A DNA stretch of 64,000 nt, from positions 27,591-91,590 of the forward strand of contig NZ_JBLWVH010000011.1 in the NCBI RefSeq assembly GCF_048268525.1, given 5' to 3'. A program made the position numbers and the translations under genes. The notes beneath the pieces were generated by a model. The model was not told where the DNA came from. It ran no database searches and saw nothing but the letters and a program-made list of their open reading frames with translations. The DNA is from Maricaulis sp048268525 (lineage in GTDB: Bacteria > Pseudomonadota > Alphaproteobacteria > Caulobacterales > Maricaulaceae). Of the stretch, positions 28,436 through 35,964 are shown in pieces; the stretch's first letter is position 1; each line of letters opens with the position of its first letter.

Positions 28436-28451
28436 CCGTTACCGGTAACGG
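28436..28451. promoter_or_regulatory. Palindromic operator upstream of transaldolase
   Basis: CCGTTACCGGTAACGG is a perfect 16-bp palindrome with a central CG, centred 45 bp upstream of the tal start codon. The wording GTTACC-GGTAAC is very close to the E. coli GntR (LacI-family) operator. No LacI-type regulator is in the window, so the binding protein is inferred. Confidence 0.55.
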
Positions 28452-28489
28452 CCGGATGTGACATTTCAAAGCCCGATGGGCAGATCAGC

Positions 28490-29749
28490 TCAGTAGCCCG
28501 CCAGTTCGACGCGGAAGCCGGCCGCCTGCAGCGCCGCCTGGATCCGGTCCATATGGGCGCCGTCCTGCGCCTCCAGCGAGATGTCGATATAGGTCACCTT
28601 GGCCGGCAGGTCGGAAAAGGTCTTGTGATAAGCGACATCGGTGACATTGCCACCGGCCGCCGAGATGATTTCCGAGACGGCAGACAATTGGCCGGGAATG
28701 TCGACCAGCTCGATGCGAAAGCGGGCCAGCCGGCGCGACCGGGCCAGATCGCGCAACAGCAAGGACGACAAAAGCCGCGTATCGACATTGCCGCCGGACA
28801 GGACCAGGCCGACCTTCTTGCCGGCAAAGCGCGCCTTGTTGGCCAACACGGCCGCCAGACCGACCGCGCCCGCCCCTTCAGGCAGCACCCGCATCTGGGC
28901 GATGAAGAGATTGAGGGCGTGCTCGATCTGGCGCTCGTCGACCAGCAGGACATCATCGAGCACGGTTTTCAGGATGGCGCTGGTGAGCGTCCCCGGCTCA
29001 CGCACGGCGATGCCCTCCGCCAGGGTGAAACCGCCGACCGGCCGGTCAGTACCGTGAAAAATATTGGCGAAGGCCGGGAAGAGGTCGGACTGCACGCCCA
29101 CCAGTTCGATCTCCGGCTTGATCCGCCTTGCGGCCAGTCCGGCCCCGGCCGCCAGCCCGCCGCCGCCGACCGGGAAGACCAGCACATCCAGGTCGGGCTG
29201 GTCCTCCAGCATCTCCATCGCCACCGTGCCCTGCCCCGCCAGCACGACCGGATCGTCGAACGGGTGGATGAACACGGCGCCGCTGGACGTCGACGCCGCG
29301 ACAGCGAGTGCCTTTGCGGCATCAAAGTCCTCTCCGGCCAATTCGACCTCGGCTCCCAGCGCCCGCGTGGCATTGACCTTCACCGTCGGCGTTCCGATCG
29401 GCATGTAGATCCGCGCCGCGATGCCCATCGCCCCGGCACTGCGAGCCACGCCCTGGGCATGATTGCCGGCTGAGGCCGCGACCACGCCGCGGCGGCGCTC
29501 ATCCGGACTGAGGGCGGCCAAGCGGGCAAAAGCGCCGCGCTCCTTGAACGAGCCTGTGACCTGGAGGTTTTCCAGTTTGACCTTCAGCTCGCAGCCCGCA
29601 CTCGCGGACAGGACCGGCGATGCGATCATCGGCGCGCGCAATATACCGCCAAACCCGTCCCGCCGCAGGGCATCGACATGGTCGAACGCGGCGGAGAGCG
29701 CGGCGGCGTCCTCGGCTGGGCAGTGTCGCAAAGAGGCGGTCAGCGACAT
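28490..29749 (-). CDS. ilvA: Threonine ammonia-lyase (threonine deaminase)
   Basis: The 419-residue PLP enzyme converts L-threonine to 2-oxobutanoate and ammonia, the committed step to isoleucine. The PLP lysine is Lys69 in 'QVTGSFKERGAF'; the phosphate-binding loop is 'PVGGGGLAAG'. A single C-terminal ACT-like domain (residues ~330-419, 'RRLARFRIELVDIPGQLSAVSEII') suggests allosteric control. The length is that of the IlvA1/TdcB+ACT class rather than the two-ACT E. coli IlvA. The start at 29749 follows GGAGACC. Upstream lies a leader peptide and a terminator/antiterminator that should couple expression to charged tRNA for Ile/Thr (29775-29977). That context favours a biosynthetic role. Confidence 0.94.
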   Translation of the reverse strand: MSLTASLRHCPAEDAAALSAAFDHVDALRRDGFGGILRAPMIASPVLSASAGCELKVKLENLQVTGSFKERGAFARLAALSPDERRRGVVAASAGNHAQGVARSAGAMGIAARIYMPIGTPTVKVNATRALGAEVELAGEDFDAAKALAVAASTSSGAVFIHPFDDPVVLAGQGTVAMEMLEDQPDLDVLVFPVGGGGLAAGAGLAARRIKPEIELVGVQSDLFPAFANIFHGTDRPVGGFTLAEGIAVREPGTLTSAILKTVLDDVLLVDERQIEHALNLFIAQMRVLPEGAGAVGLAAVLANKARFAGKKVGLVLSGGNVDTRLLSSLLLRDLARSRRLARFRIELVDIPGQLSAVSEIISAAGGNVTDVAYHKTFSDLPAKVTYIDISLEAQDGAHMDRIQAALQAAGFRVELAGY

Positions 29750-29774
29750 GGGTGGTCTCCGGAATACCGCGCAG

Positions 29775-29875
29775 AAAAAACCCCGCTCCTGTGACCAGGA
29801 GCGGGGTGAAACGGCACGATACCTAAGTCAAAGGGGTCAGGTCGTGGCTGTCATCGCTCCTGAAGGCGCCATGAC
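29775..29875 (-). promoter_or_regulatory. Transcription attenuator of threonine ammonia-lyase
   Basis: On the minus strand the RNA can form three alternative hairpins. The terminator (3:4) is an 11-bp stem CCCCGCTCCTG / CAGGAGCGGGG with a GTCA loop and six U (plus-strand 29775-29806). Its left arm contains CGCTCCTG, which is exactly complementary to CAGGAGCG at 29855-29862 in the leader, giving an antiterminator (2:3). Region 2 can instead fold back on GTCATGGCGCCT as GTCAT.../...ATGAC (29850-29875), the 1:2 hairpin that would free the terminator. The Ile/Thr codons of the leader lie just upstream of region 1, as ribosome-mediated attenuation requires. Confidence 0.8.
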
Positions 29876-29977
29876 GGTGGTAATCGAAATGATGGGAAGG
29901 CGGCGCACGGCACCGACCGGCGCGCACATGTGCCTCGCCCCGGTCATTTGCACGTTTTTACCTGCCAACAGACGCAT
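29837..29977 (-). CDS. Leader peptide of the ilvA attenuator
   Basis: The 46-codon frame starts at ATG 29977 after a good GGAAAGAG site and ends 30 bp before the terminator. Its C-terminal half reads ...RRLPIISITTVMAPSGAMTATT, with three Ile, five Thr and one Val codon in the last 19 residues. A ribosome stalled at these codons for lack of charged tRNA would mask the first hairpin arm and allow the antiterminator to form. The peptide itself probably has no function. The frame has no recognisable domain. Confidence 0.75.
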   Translation of the reverse strand: MRLLAGKNVQMTGARHMCAPVGAVRRLPIISITTVMAPSGAMTATT

Positions 29978-30059
29978 GACGTCTCTTTCCAACAAAATTT
30001 CACCCGCAACATGCCCGCGCCCGCAAGGTCTGTCCAGTGGCAAATCGGACGCCTTCCAC

Positions 30060-30629
30060 CTAGCCTGCCGCCTCATAGGCCTGTTTGAGCCAACCGATCA
30101 CTTCCGCATCGACCGCGGCCGGTCCATCGAGGCGGACACGATGCGTGCACATGGCATTGAACGAGCCCGACGCCTCGAGCCGACCGACCGGCTCGACCCC
30201 CTTGAGATTGAGGCCAAGATCGACCCGCGTCTTGGTCGAGGGCTGGATCAGGCCGAACTGCTTGGCCCGGCGCAGCGAGACATAGGCCTTCTTTGGAGCA
30301 AGCTCGACATCGCCGCCAAAGCCGGTCGCGGCGGAGGTCAGGGCGTCATAGATCGGACGCAGACCGGCCTTGCCGCCCGCATATTGCGCTTCGACCAGAT
30401 CCGTGGCGGCAGCCGGGGCCGAGACGACCCCGCTCTTCACTTCATGCGCCACCAGATTGGCAAAGCCGTGGGTCATGCCGTGTTCGGTCTTGAGCAGCTT
30501 GACCATCTCGCCATGCTTTTCCAGACCGCTAGCCTTGACGATGGCGACCCAGTCGCCGAGCGGCTTGCCGGTCTTTTCCGGCATGTTGGCGATCATTGAC
30601 CGCGCCATGTCTTCCGGTGATGCAGCCAT
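30060..30629 (-). CDS. DUF4287/DUF5655 domain protein
   Basis: The 189-residue soluble protein has an N-terminal DUF4287 domain (residues 1-~65, 'MARSMIANMPEKTGKPLGDWVAIVKASGLEKHGEMVKLLK') and a C-terminal DUF5655-like domain ('GFGGDVELAPKKAYVSLRRAKQFGLIQPSTKTRVDLGLNLKG'). The biochemical role is unknown; the second domain resembles a DUF1801/YdhG-like fold. It starts 2 bp after the stop of the SRPBCC gene, so the three genes 31611-30060 form an operon under the ArsR-type regulator. Confidence 0.88.
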   Translation of the reverse strand: MAASPEDMARSMIANMPEKTGKPLGDWVAIVKASGLEKHGEMVKLLKTEHGMTHGFANLVAHEVKSGVVSAPAAATDLVEAQYAGGKAGLRPIYDALTSAATGFGGDVELAPKKAYVSLRRAKQFGLIQPSTKTRVDLGLNLKGVEPVGRLEASGSFNAMCTHRVRLDGPAAVDAEVIGWLKQAYEAAG

Positions 30630-30631
30630 GA

Positions 30632-31225
30632 TCAGGCCTCCTCTGTGGCCGCAGGAATTTCAGACAGGTCCGGCGCCCGCTCAAGCGGCCAATTGCTCGA
30701 CAGCGCCGCCTTGGGCGTCATCGGCGCCATCAAGGAAAACATGAACAGCATCATCCGCCCGCCCATGGTCGCCTTGCCGGTCTCGACCAGTGCCTTGAGG
30801 TTCTCACAGATGAACTTCGCGCCCTGGGCCATCTGCTTCTCGGACTTGGAGACCTCGTCGGCCGCCGAATGCTCATTGATCAGCGTGAACTCGACCCCGC
30901 CTTCGACCTCCTTGAGGACATAGCGCACGATCGAAACCGGATCATCCGACGTCGTAAAGCGGAAAGTGTGGGCATAGCGGTGCGGCGGTTCGAACTCGAT
31001 CACCTTGCCCATCACCAGCGTGTGCTTGCCGTCCGGCGTACGCATGGCAAAGGCCGCGCCCTCACCCAGGCCGGGCGTGTCGTACTGACCGTTGAAGAAA
31101 AAGGGCATCGGCCGGTCGGTGCGGATCAGCTCCGACCAGACCTGGTCAATCGTCGCCCGGATCACGACCCGGTACATGGATGTCCGGATTTCTCCGGACA
31201 GGCTTTTGGCTTGTGGTTCACTCAT
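30632..31225 (-). CDS. SRPBCC (AHSA1-like) domain protein
   Basis: The 197-residue protein has the START-like SRPBCC fold of the AHSA1/CalC type: 'VIRATIDQVWSELIRTDRP' at about 22-40, 'FEPPHRYAHTFRFT' and 'GGVEFTLINEHSAADE'. The fold has a deep hydrophobic cavity for an unknown ligand. ArsR-SRPBCC pairs are common in Actinobacteria and Alphaproteobacteria, and the regulator is thought to control its neighbour. The start at 31225 overlaps the ArsR stop by 4 bp; the longer frame to 31357 lies inside the ArsR gene and was not used. Confidence 0.88.
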   Translation of the reverse strand: MSEPQAKSLSGEIRTSMYRVVIRATIDQVWSELIRTDRPMPFFFNGQYDTPGLGEGAAFAMRTPDGKHTLVMGKVIEFEPPHRYAHTFRFTTSDDPVSIVRYVLKEVEGGVEFTLINEHSAADEVSKSEKQMAQGAKFICENLKALVETGKATMGGRMMLFMFSLMAPMTPKAALSSNWPLERAPDLSEIPAATEEA

Positions 31226-31611
31226 CCTGGCTCCCCCTTCGTGTGAGCAATTTCGTCCGCCTCCGACGCATCGCCGTCGCGGGCACGGCGTTGTTCGGCG
31301 AGATATTTGATATCCAGCATGCGACCGGACCAGAGCGCGGAATACTCGCTCGTCCACCGGTCATGGATCATCTGGATCGGTACGGCATTCATGTAGAGAT
31401 GCCGCGTCCGACCCCGCTTGTCCGAGATGATGAGACCGGCCTCTTCCAGAACGGTCAGATGGCGCATCACAGCGATCCGGCTGACATCGAAATGGCTGGC
31501 AACCGCCCCGACCGAGCATCCCGGCTCATTGCGGACGATATCGAGCATCTCGCGCCGCGTTGTGCTGGCGAGCGCCTGAAAAACCGCATCCATCGTGTCC
31601 GGAGACATCAT
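31222..31611 (-). CDS. ArsR/SmtB-family transcriptional regulator
   Basis: The 129-residue protein has a winged helix-turn-helix at about residues 10-80, 'LASTTRREMLDIVRNEPGCSVGAVASHFDVSRIAVMRHLTVLEEAGLI'. The ArsR-type metal-binding cysteine motif is absent, so the effector is likely not a metal. A clean inverted repeat, ATGTAAT-N6-ATTACAT, lies 12 bp before the ATG and is probably its own operator. It heads an operon with the SRPBCC and DUF4287 genes. Confidence 0.92.
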   Translation of the reverse strand: MMSPDTMDAVFQALASTTRREMLDIVRNEPGCSVGAVASHFDVSRIAVMRHLTVLEEAGLIISDKRGRTRHLYMNAVPIQMIHDRWTSEYSALWSGRMLDIKYLAEQRRARDGDASEADEIAHTKGEPG

Positions 31612-31622
31612 CTCATCACCTC

Positions 31623-31642
31623 ATGTAATGAATATATTACAT
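31623..31642. promoter_or_regulatory. AT-rich inverted repeat upstream of the ArsR gene
   Basis: ATGTAAT (31623-31629) and ATTACAT (31636-31642) form perfect 7-bp arms separated by GAATAT, ending 12 bp before the regulator's start. ArsR-type repressors bind AT-rich dyads at such positions, which would allow autoregulation. The sequence is far more AT-rich than its surroundings. Confidence 0.6.
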
Positions 31643-31830
31643 ATTAGGTTCAAATTGGCAAGCCATAGCGGAAATAACGACTCTCATCCGACAAAAACCG
31701 TGCAAATACCTTACATATTTTGGATGCATTGAGTCTTTCTGGACAGGACATCTCGCCAGGGATGATTGTCTTGGTAACTGTGACTTGGAGACGCCACACT
31801 GTCGAAATCGACCGAGACTCGTTTTGGTAT
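31643..31830. other. Intergenic stretch without a gene
   Basis: Apart from the promoter area of the ArsR operon, nothing here is recognisable. The first ~100 bp are AT-rich compared with the window. Short open frames cross it on both strands but lack ribosome-binding sites and homology. The whole interval 31612-32292 (681 bp) is gene-free and holds the repeats and operator listed separately. Confidence 0.5.
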
Positions 31831-31851
31831 GGCGCCCGGCGCGGACCCGCC

Positions 31852-31980
31852 CATACATGACTTGTCAGCCAGTGGGCCGTATCCGGTTCTTGAGCTCAAG
31901 GGGCATGCCCGCGAAGCGGCGCCTGCGGCGCCCTTGACCTCAAGAACCGGATACGGCTTTCTCCCGGCAAGTCATGTATG
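31852..31980 (+). repeat. Nested-palindrome intergenic repeat, copy C (full, reference copy)
   Basis: This is the best-preserved copy, 129 bp. Perfect 13-bp outer arms (CATACATGACTTG at 31852-31864, CAAGTCATGTATG at 31968-31980) enclose perfect 19-bp inner arms (31876-31894 and 31939-31957, beginning GCCGTATCCGG). The core holds GCGGCGCCTGCGGCGC. The left flank 31831-31851, GC-rich, is conserved in the other copies; the right flank is not. A long cruciform or RNA hairpin is possible. It lies between the ArsR operon and pyc. Confidence 0.88.
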
Positions 31981-32053
31981 CCGGCGTGTGCGCACCGCGC
32001 GTCTGGCCGACGCAGGCCAAGGCGGACGAGATCACATAATCCCGCCCCTGCGA

Positions 32054-32090
32054 CTTCCCTCTCCCCTGGGAGAGGGTCAGGGTGAGGGGT
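32054..32090. repeat. Short intergenic repeat (CTCTCCC...GGGAGAGGG type)
   Basis: TTCCCTCTCCCCTGGGAGAG followed by GGTCAGGGTGAGGGGT is a dyad-containing motif. It recurs at 55665-55707 and, inverted, at 55735-55769. It is widely seen between genes in Proteobacteria and is unrelated to the nested-palindrome family. Confidence 0.65.
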
Positions 32091-32230
32091 AAATCCCTGT
32101 GTCGGCGAGGTGACCGAAAACCTCGTCCGCGCCCCGATCCGGTCTCCCTTGCCGCCGACCTCAAAACGCGTCACCCTCTGCTTTCGCAGTGCAACATTTC
32201 GCTTCCATCGGCCGCGCGAAGCGGTTTGTA

Positions 32231-32244
32231 TGGTAACGTTACCA
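32231..32244. promoter_or_regulatory. Palindromic operator upstream of pyruvate carboxylase
   Basis: TGGTAACGTTACCA is a perfect 14-bp palindrome with a central CG, ending 48 bp before the pyc start. The form is that of LacI-family operators found in front of sugar genes in Caulobacter relatives. It shares the GGTAAC/GTTACC half-site with the site before tal but in the opposite arrangement. Confidence 0.6.
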
Positions 32245-32292
32245 GCGCGCTGACCGGCGCGCGCCACCCCTGACCCTATCGGGAGACGCCGC

Positions 32293-35200
32293 GTGCCCAC
32301 CGAAAAACTCCTCGCCGCCAATCGCAGTGAAATCGCTATCCGCATCATGCGCGCCGCCACCGAGCTCGGCCTGCGCACGGTCGCGATCTATGCCGAGGAA
32401 GACAAACTCGCTTTGCACCGTTTCAAGGCGGATGAGAGCTATCGGGTCGGTGCCGGTCTGGGCCCGGTGAAAGCCTATCTGGATATCGACGGCATCATCG
32501 CGATTGCCAAGAAGTGCGGCGCGACGCTGATCCACCCTGGCTATGGCTTCCTGTCGGAGAACCCCGATTTCGCCGAGGCCTGCGCCGCGGCCGGCCTGAC
32601 TTTCATCGGGCCGTCACCAGACGTCATGAAATCCCTTGGCAACAAGGTCGCCGCCCGCAACATGGCGGTCGAGGCCGAGGTGCCGGTTGTGCCGGCTACC
32701 GGTCCCCTGCCCGACGCACCGGATGACTGGGCGTCGATGGCTGAGGCTGTTGGCTATCCGCTGATGCTCAAGGCCAGCTGGGGCGGCGGTGGTCGCGGCA
32801 TGCGGGTGATCGAGGATGCCAGCGAGCTGCACGCCCAGGCCGAAGCCGGACGCCGCGAGGCCGAGGCGGCCTTCGGCAATGGCGAAGTCTATCTGGAAAA
32901 ACTGATCCGCAAGGCCCGCCATATCGAGGTCCAGATCCTCGGCGACAGCCATGGCAACCTGGTCCACCTCTTTGAGCGCGACTGCACCGTCCAGCGCCGC
33001 AACCAGAAAGTCGTCGAGCGTGCCCCGGCGCCGGACATGGGTGAGGACACCCGCACAGCCATCTGCGACGCCGCCCTGCGCCTGGTGCGCCATGCCGGTT
33101 ATTGCGGCGCCGGAACGGTGGAATTCCTGCTCGATGCCGAGACCGGGAAATTCTACTTCATCGAGGTCAATCCGCGCGTCCAGGTCGAGCACACCGTCAC
33201 CGAGGAAGTGACCGGTATCGATATTGTAAGGGCCCAGATCCAGATCGCCCGTGGCGGTCATATCGGTATAGAGTCAGAGACCGGTGTCCCCGAACAGTCG
33301 AAAATCACCCTGCACGGCCACGCCCTGCAATGCCGGGTCACCACGGAAGACCCGCAGAATAATTTCACCCCGGATTATGGCCGCATCACCGCCTATCGCG
33401 GCGCCACCGGTTTCGGCATCCGTCTCGATGGCGGCACCGCCTATTCCGGTGCCGTGATCACCCGCTATTTCGACAGCCTGCTGGAAAAGGTCACGGCCTG
33501 GGCGGCGACACCGGAAGAGGCTGTACGCCGGATGGACCGGGCCCTGCGCGAATTTCGCATTCGCGGCGTCTCGACCAATATCGCCTTCCTGGAAAACGTC
33601 ATCAATCACCCGGACTTCGTGTCGGGCAATATCACCACCCGCTTCATCGACACCACGCCGGCCCTGTTCGACTTTCCCAAGCGCCGTGATCGCGCGACCC
33701 GCCTGCTCGGCTTCATCGCCGACGTGTCAGTCAACGGAAACCCGGAAGTCGCCGGACGGCCGCTGCCGCCCAGCCATGCCGTTACGCCGGTACCACCGTC
33801 CAGCACCGGAAAAGCGCCGGATGGTACCAAGCAATTGCTCGACCAGCTGGGCCCGGAGGGATTTCGCGACTGGATGCTGGCGCAAAAACGCGTCCTGATC
33901 ACCGACACCACCATGCGTGATGGTCACCAATCCCTGTTGGCGACCCGCATGCGCTCGCACGACATGGTGCAGGTGTCGGAAGCCTATGCTGAACACCTCT
34001 CCGAGCTGTTCTCGGTCGAATGCTGGGGCGGCGCGACCTTTGATGTCGCCCTACGCTTTTTGAAAGAGGACAGCTGGGACCGGCTCGCCGATCTGCGCCA
34101 GCGCATGCCCAATGTCATGCTGCAGATGCTGCTGCGCGCCTCCAACGCCGTCGGCTACACCAATTATCCCGACAATGCCGTCGACCTGTTTGTGAAACAG
34201 GCGGCCGAGACCGGGATCGACGTCTTCCGCGTCTTCGACAGCCTCAACTGGGCTGACAACATGAAAATCGCCATGGAGTCGGTACTCAAGACCGACCGCC
34301 TGTGCGAGGCGGCGATCTGCTACACTGGCGATCTGGGTCATGCCGAGCGGCCAAAATACCAGCTCGACTATTATCTCGGCCTCGCCCGTGAGCTCAAATC
34401 CGCCGGCGCCCACATCATCGGCATCAAGGACATGGCCGGCCTGTGCCGTCCGGCCCAGATCCGCACCCTGGTCAGCGCCATCAAGGACGAGACCGGCCTG
34501 CCGGTGCACTATCACACCCACGACACGTCGGGCATTGCCGCTGCAACGGTTCTGGCGGCCTGCGAGGCGGGTGCCGATGCTGTCGATGCCGCCATGGACA
34601 GTTTTTCCGGCCTGACCTCACAGCCCAATCTCGGCTCGATTGTCACGGCGCTGGGCGATACCGATCGCGCCACCGGGATCGATCCGGCGGTGATCCGTCG
34701 CTTCTCGGATTACTGGGAAGACGTGCGCACCCAATACGCCGCTTTCGAGCCGGACCTGCGGGCAGGCGCATCGGAAGTCTATCTGCACGAAATGCCGGGC
34801 GGGCAATTCACCAATCTGAAGGAACAGGCCCGCTCGATGGGGTTGGCCGAGCGCTGGCATGAAGTCGCCAAGATGTATGCTGCGGTGAACATGATGTTCG
34901 GCGATATCGTCAAGGTGACGCCCTCCTCCAAGGTCGTCGGCGACATGGCGCTCTACATGGTGTCATCCGGCCTGACGCCAGAGGATGTGCTGGATCCCGA
35001 TACAGAGATCAATTTCCCGGAAAGCGTGATCGGCTTGTTACGCGGCGACCTTGGTCAACCGCCGGGTGGCTGGCCGCCGGCCCTTCAGGCCAAGGCGCTG
35101 AAAGGCGAAAGACCCCGCACCGACCGTCCCGGCCAGCATCTCGACCCGGTCGATTTCGACGCCGTTCGCAAGACCATCAAGGGTCATGGCGAGCGCGAGG

Positions 35201-35733
35201 TGAATGATAACGACCTGTGTTCTGCGATCATGTACCCCAAGGTTTTCGCCGATTATGAGGACCACCGACGCGAGTTCGGTCGCGTCGACCGCCTGCCCAC
35301 GCCCGTCTTCTTCTACGGCATGGAACCGGGCGAGGAGATCTCGGTCGAGATCGACCGCGGCAAGGCGCTCAATATCCGCTTCATGGCGATCGGCGAGCCC
35401 AATGATGCCGGCCTGCGCGAGGTCTTCTTCGAGCTCAACGGCCAGCCGCGTGTGGTCCGCGTCGACGACAAGTCAGTCGCCTCCACCGTTGTCGCCAATG
35501 AAAAGGCGGACATGGCCAATGCGGCTCACATTCCCGCGCCGATGCCCGGTCTGATCGCCACGGTCGCCGCGAAGGAGGGCGATACGGTCAAGGCTGGCAC
35601 CCTGTTGATGACGCTGGAAGCGATGAAAATGGAAACCTCCATCACCGCGCCCCAGGCCGGCACGGTCAAGCGCCTGCCGATCAGCGCGGGTGCCCAGGTC
35701 GACGCCAAGGACTTGCTGGCCGTGGTGGAGTGA
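32293..35733 (+). CDS. pyc: Pyruvate carboxylase
   Basis: The 1,146-residue biotin enzyme converts pyruvate, bicarbonate and ATP to oxaloacetate. The biotin carboxylase domain covers residues 1-~455 (ATP-grasp 'KASWGGGGRGMRV', 'FIEVNPRVQVEHTVTEE'). The carboxyltransferase domain starts near residue 535 ('ITDTTMRDGHQSLLATRMRS', Asp and metal His). The C-terminal biotin carrier domain has Lys1112 in 'EAMKMET'. It starts with GTG at 32293, after GGGAGACG. It stands alone between repeat elements and has a LacI-type palindrome about 50 bp upstream. All domains are complete. It should replenish oxaloacetate during growth on sugars or pyruvate-yielding compounds. Confidence 0.97.
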   Translation: MPTEKLLAANRSEIAIRIMRAATELGLRTVAIYAEEDKLALHRFKADESYRVGAGLGPVKAYLDIDGIIAIAKKCGATLIHPGYGFLSENPDFAEACAAAGLTFIGPSPDVMKSLGNKVAARNMAVEAEVPVVPATGPLPDAPDDWASMAEAVGYPLMLKASWGGGGRGMRVIEDASELHAQAEAGRREAEAAFGNGEVYLEKLIRKARHIEVQILGDSHGNLVHLFERDCTVQRRNQKVVERAPAPDMGEDTRTAICDAALRLVRHAGYCGAGTVEFLLDAETGKFYFIEVNPRVQVEHTVTEEVTGIDIVRAQIQIARGGHIGIESETGVPEQSKITLHGHALQCRVTTEDPQNNFTPDYGRITAYRGATGFGIRLDGGTAYSGAVITRYFDSLLEKVTAWAATPEEAVRRMDRALREFRIRGVSTNIAFLENVINHPDFVSGNITTRFIDTTPALFDFPKRRDRATRLLGFIADVSVNGNPEVAGRPLPPSHAVTPVPPSSTGKAPDGTKQLLDQLGPEGFRDWMLAQKRVLITDTTMRDGHQSLLATRMRSHDMVQVSEAYAEHLSELFSVECWGGATFDVALRFLKEDSWDRLADLRQRMPNVMLQMLLRASNAVGYTNYPDNAVDLFVKQAAETGIDVFRVFDSLNWADNMKIAMESVLKTDRLCEAAICYTGDLGHAERPKYQLDYYLGLARELKSAGAHIIGIKDMAGLCRPAQIRTLVSAIKDETGLPVHYHTHDTSGIAAATVLAACEAGADAVDAAMDSFSGLTSQPNLGSIVTALGDTDRATGIDPAVIRRFSDYWEDVRTQYAAFEPDLRAGASEVYLHEMPGGQFTNLKEQARSMGLAERWHEVAKMYAAVNMMFGDIVKVTPSSKVVGDMALYMVSSGLTPEDVLDPDTEINFPESVIGLLRGDLGQPPGGWPPALQAKALKGERPRTDRPGQHLDPVDFDAVRKTIKGHGEREVNDNDLCSAIMYPKVFADYEDHRREFGRVDRLPTPVFFYGMEPGEEISVEIDRGKALNIRFMAIGEPNDAGLREVFFELNGQPRVVRVDDKSVASTVVANEKADMANAAHIPAPMPGLIATVAAKEGDTVKAGTLLMTLEAMKMETSITAPQAGTVKRLPISAGAQVDAKDLLAVVE

Positions 35734-35802
35734 GCCGGCGCGTCCTTCTCCCCAAGGATAGGGAACACCTTGTTTTACGCGCGGCGCCCTGCGCGGAGCC
35801 AA

Positions 35803-35880
35803 CCATAGATCACTTGTCAACCAGCAGGCCGTCTCCGCTTCTTCAGCTCAAGGGTGGAACCGCGTAGCGGCGCCTGCGGC
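35803..35880 (+). repeat. Nested-palindrome intergenic repeat, copy E (left half, degenerate)
   Basis: CCATAGATCACTTGTCAACC, then AGGCCGTCTCCGCTTCTTCA, match the left outer arm, spacer and inner arm with several substitutions, and the core GCGGCGCCTGCGGC follows. The right half is missing and is replaced by an unrelated GC-rich dyad (about 35883-35932). The GC-rich left flank (35781-35802) is conserved. Confidence 0.7.
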
Positions 35881-35964
35881 ATGCTTTCGCAGGATAGGAG
35901 CCGGCACCCGCGGAGGCGGGTGACCGGGATGACAATGTGGGAGTTGGTTCAGGAGCAACGCCCC

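Noticed and set aside
31829..32092. 87-codon frame across the nested-palindrome copy, with a similar peptide (SASGPYPVLELKG) at copy D
   Set aside because: The shared peptide only reflects the repeat DNA; there is no ribosome-binding site and the frame breaks in other copies.
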